This document shows, piece by piece, positions 14,957 through 24,442 of a stretch of 64,000 nt of DNA (position 1 is its first letter; each line of letters starts with the position of its first letter). Source of the stretch: CAVTWD01 sp963738325 (GTDB lineage: Bacteria > Actinomycetota > Acidimicrobiia > Acidimicrobiales > Ilumatobacteraceae); the NCBI GenBank assembly GCA_963738325.1, contig CAVTWD010000006.1, forward strand, positions 7,990 to 71,989. Reading direction: 5' to 3'. The position numbers were made by a program, and so were the translations under genes. The notes below the pieces were generated by a model that was not told the DNA's origin, made no database searches, and worked only from the letters and a program-made list of their open reading frames with translations.

Positions 14957-17725
14957 TCAGGAGAGCAGCCCGAGCTCGCGGGCCCGGGAGGCCGCTTCGG
15001 TGCGGTTGGCGGCGCCGAGCTTCTCGAAGATGTGGGTGACGTGCTTCTTGACCGTGTTCAGCGCCAGGTAGAGCTGGTCGGCGATCTCCTGGTTCTGTTC
15101 ACCGGCGGCCAGGAGCCGCAGCACCTCGAGTTCACGCTCGCTCAGGGGGGTGACCAGGCCGGGACCGGTGGCGGGGCTCGGTGTCACCCGGCCCGGGGCG
15201 TCGTGTTCGAAGGCGCGCACCAACCGTCCGAGGTAGCCGAGGGACACGCCGGTCGTCGGCTCGCGGCGTTGGGACGCCAGGAGGGTGCCAAGGAGGGCGG
15301 CCATGGGTGCGCCTTCGTCGACGAAGACCCTGACGTGGCCGTGGGCCTGGCCAAGGGTGAGGGCGTCGGTGAGGGCGGCGACTGCGGCGGCCTGGTCGCC
15401 GTCGGCCCAATGGGCCAGGGCCCGCAGTGCTTGGATCTCGATCACGCTGCCGACCCGTCCCTCGGCCTGGGCGCACGAGTGGAGCCCTTCGAGGAGCCTG
15501 AGGGCGGCGCCAGTCTGCGCTTGTGCAACGAGCACCCGGGCCAGCACGAGGTGGGCGGCCTCGCCCGGATAGGTGGGCTCGTCCTCGCTGCCCAGGGCTC
15601 GTTCGGCCGTCCACTCGGCGGCGGCGGCAGTGTCGCCCTGCGCGATCAGGAGGCGGGCCCGCTGCGCTGGAACCACGTTGAGCAGGTCGGTCATGGACGG
15701 ATCGGCCGCGCGCTCGGCGTCCGCCATCGCGTTCATCGCACCGGGCGCATCACCTTCGGCCTGACGGATCCAAGCCAGCAGCGCCAGACCGTTGGCCAGG
15801 ACGTCGGGATTGACGAACTGGCGGCACAGCAGGAGGCCCTCGTCGAGATGCCGGGAGGCGACGTCCAGATCACCCCGTTCATAGGCGACCACGGCCATGC
15901 CAACGTACGCGGAGCCGGCGGCCAGCGAAGCGGACTGGCCGAGTGCGCCCAAGTCATCAAGCGTCCGCTGGAAGGTGCCGAGGGCCCGGTCCGGGCGGCC
16001 GAGCGCCCGTTGGATCTGGCCCAGGTACTGGCACCACAGCGCGACCATCTCGTGCATGCCGCCATCCAGCCATTGTGCGATGCTCGCGGCGATCGCGCCC
16101 TCGGCTTCGGCGAGCCGGCCACAGAGCCACTTGGCCGCTCCCAAGTGTGCGGTGGCCAGGGACTCCAAGAACCATTCGCCGTCGCGCAGTTCGGCGAGCG
16201 CCCGCGACGCGAAGGACAAGGTCGCCTCGCCGTCGCCGCGCTGGAACGCGACGAACGCCCGTCCGACGGCGATCATCGCCGGGACGTTCGCCAGCCGGCT
16301 CGCCCCCCGACCCACCGACGGCTCGAACGGCTCCAGTGCCGTGTCTGCGAAGGCAGCCTCGGCTGCATCCAGCAGCGCCTCGACCTCCTCCAGTTGCACG
16401 AAGCGCGTCCGGGCGAGGAGGAGCCGCGGCCGCGAGGCAACCAGTCCCTGGGGCAGCGCGGTCAGCCACCGAGACAACGTCGTCTCCTCGCCGCCCATGA
16501 GCAGTGCGTCAGCGTGGCGCTCGACCAGACGCGCCGCCCACAGCACGTCCCCGGCTGCGGCGGCGTGGCGGACGGCGTCGTCGACCAGCCCGTGTTCCTC
16601 GTGCCAGCGGGCAGCGTTGCGGTGGAGCTCCAAGACCCGCCGCGGCTCCTGCTCTTGAAGTCGGACGCGGAGCAGGTCGGCGAAAAGGTGATGGTTGCGC
16701 CACCACACCCGTACGTCGTCCAACGGCACCAAGAAGAGATTCGCCCTCTCCATCGACTCCAACATCGCCTGGCTGTCGGAGCGTCCGGTCACCGCGTCGC
16801 ACAGCGGCCCCGAGAGTCGCTCCAGCACCGAGGTCTCGAGCAGGAACTGGCGCACCGGTTCCGGTTGGTGCTCGAGCACCTCCTCGGTCAGATAGTCGAG
16901 GACATAGCGGTGGCTGCCGGAGAACGTTTCGACGAACCCGGCGACATCGGACTGGTCCCGTAGCGACAGGCCAGCGAGCTGCAGGCCGGCCGCCCATCCC
17001 TCGGTGCGGGCCGTCAACGTGGCCACGGCCTCATCGTGAAGAGACGAACCGACCGTGTCGCGCAGCAGACCGGCGGCCTCCGACGGGGTGAACCGCAAGT
17101 CGGCAGCGCGCAACTCGGCGAGCTGGCCCCGCGCCCTTAGCCGCGCCAAGGACAACGGCGGGTCAGCGCGGCTGGCCAACACCACGTGGACTCCCGCCGG
17201 CGCATGTTCCACCAGGAACGACAGCGACTGGTGCACCGACTCGGTGTCGATGACGTGGTAATCGTCCAGCACCAGTACCAGATCGTCAGGTTCGGCGGCC
17301 AACTCGTTGATCAGCTGGGTGACGACCCCATCGAACGACCCTGACGCCGGCGACCTGAGCAACAGGGAGACCCGCGTCGCCAGCCCCGGCCGTAGTCGAT
17401 CCAAGGCGGCGACGATGTAGCGCCAGAACCGGACCGGGTCGTTGTCTCCCCCGTCCAGCGACAGCCACGCGACTCGTGACGTGCGCTGCTGGCTCCAGTC
17501 GGCCAGCACCGACGTCTTGCCGAAGCCGGCCGGGGCCGAGACCAAAGTCATGTTCCGCGCCAGTCCTTCGTCGAGCTTTTCGACAAGCCGCGAACGCTCC
17601 ACGAACCCTGACGGTGGCCGCGGCAGGTACAGCTTCGTGGTCAGCAGTGCTTCCGGTCCGCCGCTGACGACAGTCTGTGCGGAAATGCCCCCGGCGGGTT
17701 CATCCACGGCGCTGCCTACTTCCAA
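14957..17725 (-). CDS. large MalT-type LuxR-family transcriptional regulator
   Basis: 922 aa, intact. Residues 27-45 (LLTTKLYLPRPPSGFVERS) are the MalT-family entry to the STAND ATPase. Walker A is SAPAGFGKTS at 63-72 and Walker B LVLVLDDYHVID at about 149-160. A sensor and winged helix follow (GWAAGLQLAGLSL, LETSVLERLSGPLCDAVTG), then some 450 residues of TPR-like helices, and a GerE helix-turn-helix at the end (LSERELEVLRLLAAGEQNQE, IADQLYLALNTVKKHVTHIF). Such proteins bind an inducer and ATP, oligomerise and activate nearby operons. It is divergent from the small protein and ABC exporter genes beginning at 17894, the likeliest targets. Confidence 0.93.
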   Translation of the reverse strand: MEVGSAVDEPAGGISAQTVVSGGPEALLTTKLYLPRPPSGFVERSRLVEKLDEGLARNMTLVSAPAGFGKTSVLADWSQQRTSRVAWLSLDGGDNDPVRFWRYIVAALDRLRPGLATRVSLLLRSPASGSFDGVVTQLINELAAEPDDLVLVLDDYHVIDTESVHQSLSFLVEHAPAGVHVVLASRADPPLSLARLRARGQLAELRAADLRFTPSEAAGLLRDTVGSSLHDEAVATLTARTEGWAAGLQLAGLSLRDQSDVAGFVETFSGSHRYVLDYLTEEVLEHQPEPVRQFLLETSVLERLSGPLCDAVTGRSDSQAMLESMERANLFLVPLDDVRVWWRNHHLFADLLRVRLQEQEPRRVLELHRNAARWHEEHGLVDDAVRHAAAAGDVLWAARLVERHADALLMGGEETTLSRWLTALPQGLVASRPRLLLARTRFVQLEEVEALLDAAEAAFADTALEPFEPSVGRGASRLANVPAMIAVGRAFVAFQRGDGEATLSFASRALAELRDGEWFLESLATAHLGAAKWLCGRLAEAEGAIAASIAQWLDGGMHEMVALWCQYLGQIQRALGRPDRALGTFQRTLDDLGALGQSASLAAGSAYVGMAVVAYERGDLDVASRHLDEGLLLCRQFVNPDVLANGLALLAWIRQAEGDAPGAMNAMADAERAADPSMTDLLNVVPAQRARLLIAQGDTAAAAEWTAERALGSEDEPTYPGEAAHLVLARVLVAQAQTGAALRLLEGLHSCAQAEGRVGSVIEIQALRALAHWADGDQAAAVAALTDALTLGQAHGHVRVFVDEGAPMAALLGTLLASQRREPTTGVSLGYLGRLVRAFEHDAPGRVTPSPATGPGLVTPLSERELEVLRLLAAGEQNQEIADQLYLALNTVKKHVTHIFEKLGAANRTEAASRARELGLLS

Positions 17726-17893
17726 AGCCCGCTGCCGACATCAACGTCCCGCGGAGCGTAGGACGCGCAGCGGGCATTCCCACCCGGTGCCACTTGTCGG
17801 CCTCTATCCCGGCCCGCCGGACCCGACGAGTCCACCCCGAATGGCACCTGTGGGTGACGACGCGGTTCGGGGCTCCGCAGTCAACTGGACGCT

Positions 17894-18121
17894 GTGAAGT
17901 ACGAGATCCGGATCCGAGACGGCCTCAACGAGAGCTGGACCAAATGGTTCGACGGGTGGCAGATCGAGAACGACGCCGACGGCGAGACCGTGATGTCAGG
18001 AACCGTCGCCGACCAGGCGGCCCTACACGGACTACTGGCCAAGATTCGGGATCTTGGCCTGACGTTGCTGGCTGTGCATTGCCTCGATCGGCACGACGGC
18101 GTTCGGGGATGCGACGAGTGA
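17894..18121 (+). CDS. small uncharacterised protein upstream of ABC exporter
   Basis: 75 aa from a GTG. The sequence (IRIRDGLNESWTKWFDGWQI, then a helix with HGLLAKIRDLGLTLLAVHCL) has the composition and predicted beta-alpha pattern of a real small globular protein. Short proteins like this are often found beside daunorubicin-type ABC transporters and LuxR regulators in actinobacteria. No assigned function. It is co-oriented with the ABC genes 144 bases downstream. The alternative long frame through this region that extends the ATPase upstream is Arg/Pro-rich and rejected. Confidence 0.6.
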   Translation: MKYEIRIRDGLNESWTKWFDGWQIENDADGETVMSGTVADQAALHGLLAKIRDLGLTLLAVHCLDRHDGVRGCDE

Positions 18122-18264
18122 CCGCGCCCAAAGCCGCCGCCGCACCTCCCGCCACTGGCGAGCCTGATCGCCGCTCTTTCGATCGGCGCGCCGACCTCGA
18201 CGCGCCGCCGCCGATCCGGCGGTCCGGGTTGGACTACCACCTCAAGATGCAGAAGGAGCATCCC

Positions 18265-19236
18265 ATGACATCGATTCTGGAGGCCCCCGGCCTCAACGAC
18301 GCACCCGCGATCCAAACCGAAAAGCTGACGAAGACCTATGCGGGTGGGGTCGAGGCCGTGAAGTCCGTCGACTTCGACGTCGCTCCCGGCGAAGTGTTCG
18401 GACTGCTCGGACCCAACGGCGCCGGCAAGTCGACCACCGTCGGCATGCTGACCACGACGGTCGCCCCGACCTCCGGCCGGGCCCGCTTGGCAGGGTTCGA
18501 CGTCACGACGCAACCGATCGCGGCCCGACAGGTGAGCGCGGTCGTGTTCCAGGAGCCCGTCGTCGACCGGTCCCTCACCGGGCGACGCAACCTGGGCGTG
18601 CACGCACGGCTGTGGGGCTTGGACCCGGCCACCACCGCCAGGCGCATCGCCGACGTCGTCGAGGACTTCGGCCTCGGCCAGATCGTCGACCGTCCGGTCG
18701 ACACCTACAGCGGTGGCCAGCGCCGCCGTCTCGAGATCGCCCGGGCCCTGCTCTCCGAGCCGCAGGTGCTGTTCCTGGACGAGCCCACCGTGGGGCTCGA
18801 TCCACGCATCCGCTTCGAGCTCGTCGACTACATCGCCGCCCTCCGGGCCCGGCTGGGCATGACCATCCTGCTGACCACCCACTACCTCGACGAGGCCGAA
18901 CAGCTCTGCGATCGCATCGCGATCATGCACGAGGGCCGCGTCGTCGCCCTCAACCGCCCCGACGCGCTGCTGGCCGGTCTCGGCCGCGAGCTCGTGGAGC
19001 TCCACGTCGACGGCGACGTCTCCGCCGCCGTCGCCGCGTTGCGAGCTCGGGGGATCGCCGGCAACGACACCTTCGTCGTCGGCGCGTCCGTCCACATTCC
19101 GCTGCACGACCGGACCGGCCGTGACGCCGTCGCCGCCGTCACCGACCTCGGCATGGCCGCGCGTTCGATCGCCAGCCGGGCTCCGACGCTCGACGACGTC
19201 TACCTCCAGCTCACCGGCCAGTCCCTCGCCGCCTGA
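18265..19236 (+). CDS. ABC transporter ATP-binding protein, DrrA-like
   Basis: 323 aa. A GGAG nine bases before the ATG (agaaggagcatcccatg) fixes the start; a longer frame to 17677 is shadow. Walker A GPNGAGKST lies at residues 49-57, the Q-loop near VVFQEP, the signature YSGGQRRRLEIARALL, Walker B VLFLDEPTVGLDP and the H-loop LLTTHYLDEAEQL. The C-terminal extension ending in RAPTLDDVYLQLTG is characteristic of the DrrA/daunorubicin-resistance group that pairs with an ABC-2 permease. It lies 38 bases upstream of that permease. Likely exports a hydrophobic compound. Confidence 0.93.
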   Translation: MTSILEAPGLNDAPAIQTEKLTKTYAGGVEAVKSVDFDVAPGEVFGLLGPNGAGKSTTVGMLTTTVAPTSGRARLAGFDVTTQPIAARQVSAVVFQEPVVDRSLTGRRNLGVHARLWGLDPATTARRIADVVEDFGLGQIVDRPVDTYSGGQRRRLEIARALLSEPQVLFLDEPTVGLDPRIRFELVDYIAALRARLGMTILLTTHYLDEAEQLCDRIAIMHEGRVVALNRPDALLAGLGRELVELHVDGDVSAAVAALRARGIAGNDTFVVGASVHIPLHDRTGRDAVAAVTDLGMAARSIASRAPTLDDVYLQLTGQSLAA

Positions 19237-19274
19237 GTCGGATCGCATCCCCACCTACTGCAAGGAGACCCCCG

Positions 19275-20141
19275 ATGACCGCCATCTCGACCGCCATTCA
19301 CATGCCCACCGCTGCCGATCGGGCCCCGAGCCGCCGGCGCGGCCCTCTCGCCGCCGTGGCCACGCTAGCCAGCCGCCGGCTCGCTCTCAGCGTCCGCACG
19401 CCCCGGGAGCTGTTGATCCCCGTGGTGACCCCACTGCTCTTCGCCATCGTGATCGCCCCTGCCCTCGCCGACACCTTCGGTACACCGGCGGGCGGCATCG
19501 ACTACATGACGTTCGTCGCCGTCTCCACCCTCGGCCTCCTGGTGCCCCTGAGCTGCATCCAGTCGGGCCTCGGCGTGGTCGTCGACCGCCTCGGCGGCGC
19601 CCGCCGGGACATGCTGGCGGCGCCCATCCCCCGTCCCCTGATCGTCGCCGGCAACCTGGTCGTCGCCGTAGCGCTCAGTGGGCTGCAGGTCGTGGTAGTC
19701 GTCTTCGCGGCGGCCGCACGCGGCGCCGAGTTCGACGTGACCGCCACCGGCGTCGGGTGGTTTGTCGCCTCGACACTGTTCTTCGCTGTCGCCATGTACG
19801 GCGTCGCCGAGATTCTGGCGAACCGGCTCTCCACGCAGGAGGAGTACATCGGCGCGCTGCCCGTCGTCGCCATCGTCCCGTACTTCTTCGCTGGCGGACT
19901 GTTCCCCATCAGCGCCCTACCCGCCGGTCTCACCGCCGTGGCCAAAGCCCTCCCCCTCACGCATGTGCTCGCCCTCATGCGCTACGGCCTCGCCGACCGC
20001 CGCGGCCAGGGCCTGCACGACATCTGGGGCATGACGAACACCACTGCCATGGCGATTCTCAGCTTCGCCGTCGTCGCCGTGTTCGCCGTCGCCGTAACCG
20101 CCGCTTCGATCCGCGTGTTCAAGCGCGCCGCGGTGACCTGA
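19275..20141 (+). CDS. ABC-2 type permease, DrrB-like
   Basis: 288 aa with an AAGGAG before its ATG. Six membrane spans follow a basic cytosolic N-terminus of about 45 residues: PRELLIPVVTPLLFAIVIAP, MTFVAVSTLGLLVPLSCIQS, LIVAGNLVVAVALSGLQVVV, VGWFVASTLFFAVAMYG, ALPVVAIVPYFFAGGLFPIS and a last helix near AILSFAVVAVFAVAV. The PLTHVLALMRYGLAD motif before the last span is the conserved ABC-2 membrane signature. It forms the membrane half of the exporter with the preceding ATPase. Confidence 0.92.
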   Translation: MTAISTAIHMPTAADRAPSRRRGPLAAVATLASRRLALSVRTPRELLIPVVTPLLFAIVIAPALADTFGTPAGGIDYMTFVAVSTLGLLVPLSCIQSGLGVVVDRLGGARRDMLAAPIPRPLIVAGNLVVAVALSGLQVVVVVFAAAARGAEFDVTATGVGWFVASTLFFAVAMYGVAEILANRLSTQEEYIGALPVVAIVPYFFAGGLFPISALPAGLTAVAKALPLTHVLALMRYGLADRRGQGLHDIWGMTNTTAMAILSFAVVAVFAVAVTAASIRVFKRAAVT

Positions 20142-20183
20142 CGAACCCGGACTGGCCGTGAGACCGCGGCCAAGGTGACCACA

Positions 20184-20219
20184 GGCGTTGGTGGGGGACC
20201 GACCGGCGTTGGTGGGGGA
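20184..20219 (+). repeat. two-copy 21-bp tandem repeat
   Basis: GGCGTTGGTGGGGGA occurs at 20184-20198 and again at 20205-20219, a period of 21 bases with a short GAC-containing spacer. It lies in the 214-base gap between the convergent ABC permease and SGNH genes. No function can be assigned. Confidence 0.7.
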
Positions 20220-20355
20220 GGGAACGCCCGGCTGTTCGACGCGTCACGGCACTCGACGCGCACCGGGGCAAGGTCGACGGTCGACGAACGATGGAGCATG
20301 ACGTCCTTCGGGAAGCGGTCCTGCCCATACAGGGGCGGCGAGGGCCGATACATCG

Positions 20356-21135
20356 TCAGCCGATGCCGGCCGTCCTCACGATCAGGTCGGTCATGAGCGC
20401 CGCGCCGGTGGGATTCAGATGGACGGCGTCATAGGTGATGCCGGCGCGGTTGGCCAGTTGGTCCCATCCGGCCAGCAGCACTTCGGGATGGCGGCCGGCC
20501 AGGGCCCGGAGTTGCTCGTTGACGTACGGGTAGTAGAAGCCGTAGCGAGGCAGCTGCCGGGCCCATGCGCGAGGTAGGTAGGCGCGCGAGAGCTCCCGCA
20601 AGGTCACCCAGACGACCGTCCGGGCGCCTTCGGCCTCGAGCGTGGACAGCAATGCTTCCGCGTCGCTGTCGAACTGCGCCGCCCAGCTGTCGTAGTGCCG
20701 GCGATGCTGCTCCCAGTACGAGTTGTAGCCGAGGCCGACGACCACGAGGGGAGGGATCGTGGCCTGTTGCGTGACGTGTGTCTTCGCCGCCTTCAGCGTG
20801 AGCCCGCGGACTCCGTCGACCGTGATGTGCCACGCGGGGAGGCGCTTGGCGAGGGCGTCCTCGGCGCCGAGGAGCACGGAATCGGTCAGCACGTAGAGAT
20901 CGCCAGAGGCCGCGGCGCGGGAGGGCGTCGTGGGACTCGACGCGAGCGTGGCCACGACCGATGTCGCGACCGGTTGTGCGAGCGCCCGAGACCTGGACGC
21001 GTCGTGCTCATCGGCCGTGCGCCCGGCCAGCGCCACGACGACGAGCCCGCACACCGCCGCGACCGCGAGAGCAGCCTGCACCTGCCGGGCTGGACCGTGG
21101 CCGCGGCCTCTCGGGCCGGGGACGCCCCTGCGCAC
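20356..21135 (-). CDS. membrane-anchored SGNH-hydrolase-like protein
   Basis: 259 aa if started at the GTG at 21135; the longer open frame upstream is Arg-rich shadow of the opposite gene. A basic N-terminus is followed by one signal anchor (AALAVAAVCGLVVVALAG) and an extracytoplasmic domain: LYVLTDSVLLGAEDALAKRL (block I, with Thr-Asp-Ser-Val in place of GDS), VVVGLGYNSYW (block III Asn), and C-terminal YDAVHLNPTGAALM (block V, Asp/His with H-L-N-P-x-G). The same arrangement occurs in the SGNH domain attached to acyltransferase-3 proteins and in stand-alone OatA-like esterases. It probably removes or transfers acyl groups outside the membrane. Confidence 0.75.
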   Translation of the reverse strand: MRRGVPGPRGRGHGPARQVQAALAVAAVCGLVVVALAGRTADEHDASRSRALAQPVATSVVATLASSPTTPSRAAASGDLYVLTDSVLLGAEDALAKRLPAWHITVDGVRGLTLKAAKTHVTQQATIPPLVVVGLGYNSYWEQHRRHYDSWAAQFDSDAEALLSTLEAEGARTVVWVTLRELSRAYLPRAWARQLPRYGFYYPYVNEQLRALAGRHPEVLLAGWDQLANRAGITYDAVHLNPTGAALMTDLIVRTAGIG

Positions 21136-21269
21136 GGCGGCACGGTACCAGCAGGCCACGGGCCACCCGCGAGACCCCGTGGGCGCTCGATCAGGCCGGC
21201 GCCGTCGATCGCGCCAGTGACGCGCCGGGCCTCTCCACGCGACCCGCTGCTCGGTAGCCTCCGGCGGCC

Positions 21270-21993
21270 ATGGCTTCCGAGCCGGTCGTGATCCCCCTCG
21301 CCACTTCGGCCGCTCACCGCCGCCGGCTCTGGGCCGGGTCAGCCGCGGCCGCGCTGGTCGTCGCCGCGCTGGTCTTGATCGCGGTCGCGGGCGGCACCGG
21401 GGCCGTGACGGGGCTCGGCCGCGCCGCGCTGGGCGTCGCCGCGGTCGGTGTCGGCGCCGTCGCTGCCGGGCTGGCCCGGACCGCGCTCGTGCCCGCGGGC
21501 TCGGTGACCATCGACGCCAAACGGCTGCGCATCGAGGAGCCCGAGCTGTTGCGCGAGCCGATCGATGTCCCTCGCACGGCATTGCGCACGCTGCTCGTCG
21601 ACGGCCGCCGCCCGGCGCCCGCGGCTGGGCTGCCGGCCGCGCTGGCCCCGCGGTTCGCGTTGGTGGAGACGGGCGAGCAGCCGGCCTGGCTGCATCCCGC
21701 GGCCCGCGGCGCGCTGCCATATCTCGGGTGGACGCGTGAGGCCCCCAACCTCGCCGTCGTGCTGCGCTCGCGCTGACGACCTCGGTCGCCGACCGCGCCG
21801 TGTCATCGCCCTGCTGGAGGGCAATGAGGAGCTGCGCGTCCTCGCCGCGTGTGGTGGTTTCTTCCTCCGTGTGGCGGATGCCGAGGACGCGGCGCGGGCC
21901 ATCGCTGGCCTGGGCCTCGACCCTCCACTGACGTTGGCCGAAGCCGAGGCGCTCGAGGACCATGCGGTCGACCGGAGACCCGGGCGTCGCTGA
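21270..21993 (+). pseudogene. membrane protein with PH-like domain, one frameshift
   Basis: The first frame (ATG 21270, 168 aa) has two membrane spans (AGSAAAALVVAALVLIAVAG, LGVAAVGVGAVAAGLARTAL) followed by a beta-rich domain (GSVTIDAKRLRIEEPELLRE) and stops early at LAVVLRSR. In the next frame, without a gap, the sequence continues RRVIALLEGNEELRVLAACG, FFLRVADAEDAARAIAGLGL and ends at 21993. The join makes a continuous 240-aa protein with natural composition, so a one-base indel near 21775 is the likely break. The family is not recognised beyond a DUF-type two-helix plus PH-like layout. Confidence 0.6.
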
Positions 21994-22007
21994 CGCCGCA
22001 ACTTCGG

Positions 22008-23396
22008 TCAGGCCGGCAGGGCGATGGGAAGATCGGCGCCGGTCCACGCCCCGAACCCGCCGAGGAGGTCCGAGCAGTCGGCGAACCCGGCCGCCTCCAG
22101 GAAGCTGACGGCGATCATCGAGCGATAGCCCCCGGCGCAGTAGGCGACGATCGGAGCCTCGCGGCTCAGCTCGTCGAGGCGTCGAGAGAGCGTCGGCAGC
22201 TCGATGGCGATGGCGCCGGGAATCGTGCCCTCGGGGCGTTCGCCTGGACCGCGCACGTCGAGGACCTGCAGACCGCCCACCTGCGCGAGCCGTTCCGAGA
22301 GCTCTCGCGCGGTCAGCCGTGAGCCTTGGCGCACGACGTCGGGGCGTTCCGCGAAGGCGACCAATGGCTCGGCGAGATGCCCGATCACTCGATCGAAGCC
22401 GATGCGGCCGAGGCGGACCTTGGCTTCGAGCTCGGTGCCCGGGCCGGCGACCAGCACGATGTCCTGGTCCGAGCCGATCACGTCCCCGCAGTACTCGGCG
22501 AAGCGGCCGCTCAGACCCACGTCGATGGAGCCCGCGAGGTGGCCGGCGGCGAACTCCGACGCCTCCCGGGTGTCGAGCACGACCGCGCCCGATCGCTGCC
22601 GGGTCAGGACCTCGTCGAGCGACAGCGGCGGGGGCGGCCGCTCGTCGAGCAGGTCGTGGACGCGGCGATTGGCGGCGGCATCGAACGCGAAGTAGAGCGG
22701 GGCCGCCGACTGCCCCTGCGTGATGGCCTCGACGAAGGCGTCCTCGGTCATCGGTGCGAGGGCGTAGTTCATCCGGCGCTGCTCCCCGATGGTGGAGACC
22801 GTCTCGCTCGACAGTTGCTTGCCACAGGCCGAGCCGGCGCCGTGCGCGGGGTACACGCGGGTGGCATCGGGCAGCGTGAGCAGCTGCTCGTGGAGCGAGT
22901 GGTAGAGCTGCCTGGCCAGCTCGTCCGCTGTCAGCCCGGCGGAGCTCAGGAGATCAGGGCGGCCGACATCACCGATGAACAACGTGTCGCCGGTGAGCAC
23001 GGCGTAGGGGGCTGGATCGTCGGGGTGCTCCCAGACCACCACGCTGATCGACTCGGGCGTGTGACCGGGCGTGGCGCGCACCTCGATGGCCACGTCGCCC
23101 AGCTCCAGGCGCTGCCCGTGTCGTAGCGGGTCGATCGGGAATTCGGCCTGCGCCGCCTCGCCGTAGGAGATCGCCGCGCCGCACGCCTCGGCCAGCTCGA
23201 GGTGCCCCGACAGGAAGTCGGCATGGAAGTGGGTCTCGATGACCCTCTCGATGGCGAGGCCGTGCTCGGTGGCATCAGCGAGGTACTGCGAGATGTCCCG
23301 CTGGGGGTCGACCACCACGGCGCGGCCCGTCGTCTCGTCACCCACGAGGTACGAGGCGTGCGACAAGCACTGGAGGTAGTACTGCTGGAAGATCAC
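22008..23396 (-). CDS. MBL-fold persulfide dioxygenase/sulfurtransferase fusion
   Basis: 462 aa, intact. Residues 1-240 form an ETHE1-like metallo-beta-lactamase domain with THFHAD at 55-60, HTPESIS and GDTLFIGDVGRPDL. Two rhodanese domains follow. The first (about 265-350) has VLDTREASEFAAGHLAGS, but its loop VLVAGPGTELEAK has no Cys, so it is probably structural. The second ends with VAYCAGGYRS, whose Cys420 can form a persulfide. Related fusions oxidise glutathione or low-molecular-weight persulfide to sulfite and move sulfur between carriers. The gene is convergent with the membrane protein ending at 21993. It may act in sulfide detoxification. Confidence 0.93.
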   Translation of the reverse strand: MIFQQYYLQCLSHASYLVGDETTGRAVVVDPQRDISQYLADATEHGLAIERVIETHFHADFLSGHLELAEACGAAISYGEAAQAEFPIDPLRHGQRLELGDVAIEVRATPGHTPESISVVVWEHPDDPAPYAVLTGDTLFIGDVGRPDLLSSAGLTADELARQLYHSLHEQLLTLPDATRVYPAHGAGSACGKQLSSETVSTIGEQRRMNYALAPMTEDAFVEAITQGQSAAPLYFAFDAAANRRVHDLLDERPPPPLSLDEVLTRQRSGAVVLDTREASEFAAGHLAGSIDVGLSGRFAEYCGDVIGSDQDIVLVAGPGTELEAKVRLGRIGFDRVIGHLAEPLVAFAERPDVVRQGSRLTARELSERLAQVGGLQVLDVRGPGERPEGTIPGAIAIELPTLSRRLDELSREAPIVAYCAGGYRSMIAVSFLEAAGFADCSDLLGGFGAWTGADLPIALPA

Positions 23397-23544
23397 CGCG
23401 CGCTCTCCTCGTCCCCGGCCGAGCCAGACGGACCTGTCTACGAACCCGGCCAGAGCGTCTCGACTTCGGACCCATCACCAGATGTGCAAGCACAAGAGGC
23501 TATCGGCGCCCGTCTGTCGCCGGTCCGCCTCATTTCAAGGCACG

Positions 23545-24423
23545 ATGGGGAGCGTGGACTGGCTGCGGTTGACGATCGCCGATGCCATCCGTTCGCGCGT
23601 CGCCGGCCCGCAAGGCAAGGCGCGCGCCCATGAGCTGTTCGACGCGGAGGGCCTGCGCTGGTTCCTTCCCTCTCAGCCCATCTGGGTGGTCCACTCCGAT
23701 GCGGCGATGTTCGTCGGGGGGATGCGAGCCCTCCTCCTGCAGAGCCTCCATCCCCTGGCGATGGCCGGGGTCGCCGACCATTCCGACTTCCGTCGAGATC
23801 CGTGGGGACGGCTGCAGCGCACCGCCGACTTCCTGGCCGCCACCACCTTCGGCACCGCCGAGCAGGCCGAGGAGGCGTGCGCCCGGGTGCGCGCCGTCCA
23901 CGAATGGGTGCGGGGAGTGGCACCGGACGGGCGCCCGTACAAGGCCACCGATCCCCACCTGCTCCAGTGGGTGCACGTGGCAGAGGTCGACAGCTTCCTC
24001 GCCGCTCACCAGCGCTACGGGCGCCGCCCGCTCACGCGGGCGAAGTGCGACGAGTACATCGCGGACATGGCCATCGTGGGCGCCGGGCTGGGCGTGACGG
24101 AGCCACCGCTCTCGGTCGCCGAACTCCGGGCGCGGTTGCGGGCCTACCGGCCCGAGCTGCGCTCTACGCGGGAGGCCCGAGAGGCGGCCCGGTTCCTGCT
24201 CTCACCGCCGATCCCGCTGGCGGCCCGCGGGCCCTACGCGATCCTGGCTGCGGCCTCGGTTGGCCTCCTGCCCCTTTGGGCCCGCCTGGCGCTGCGGCTG
24301 CCGGTCGGGCCGGTGGCCGATGCCGTCGTCGTGCGTCCGGCCGGGGCCGCCCTCATGCAACTCGTCCGCTGGGCGCTCGCGCCCGGCACGGCCACATCGA
24401 CCACTGCGCCTCGCTCGGCGTGA
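23545..24423 (+). CDS. oxygenase MpaB-family protein (DUF2236)
   Basis: 292 aa. The family's core is clear: GLRWFLPSQPIWVVHSDAAM, LLLQSLHPLAMAGVADHSDF (His of the haem site), DPWGRLQRTADFLAATTFG, RVRAVHEWVRGVAPDGRPY (the HxxV-G block) and LLQWVHVAEVDSFLAAHQRY. These are the conserved His and Arg elements of MpaB/latex-clearing-protein-like b-type haem oxygenases. The C-terminus has two hydrophobic helices. The substrate is unknown; relatives cleave isoprenoid double bonds. Start ATG at 23545; a GTG nine bases later is an alternative. Confidence 0.88.
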   Translation: MGSVDWLRLTIADAIRSRVAGPQGKARAHELFDAEGLRWFLPSQPIWVVHSDAAMFVGGMRALLLQSLHPLAMAGVADHSDFRRDPWGRLQRTADFLAATTFGTAEQAEEACARVRAVHEWVRGVAPDGRPYKATDPHLLQWVHVAEVDSFLAAHQRYGRRPLTRAKCDEYIADMAIVGAGLGVTEPPLSVAELRARLRAYRPELRSTREAREAARFLLSPPIPLAARGPYAILAAASVGLLPLWARLALRLPVGPVADAVVVRPAGAALMQLVRWALAPGTATSTTAPRSA

Positions 24424-24442
24424 GCGTCACTGGGGGGCACTC

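Noticed and set aside
14930..16963. 677-aa plus-strand open frame opposite the large LuxR gene
   Set aside because: It is antisense to a well-supported 922-aa regulator, and its His/Gln/Gly-rich composition is the usual shadow of high-G+C coding DNA.
17677..18264. N-terminal extension of the DrrA-like ATPase to 519 aa
   Set aside because: The internal ATG at 18265 has a good GGAG, and the upstream residues are low-complexity and overlap the small gene at 17894-18121.
20356..22047. Extension of the SGNH protein to 563 aa
   Set aside because: The extra N-terminal 300 residues are Arg/Pro-rich and lie antisense to the membrane-protein gene at 21270-21993.
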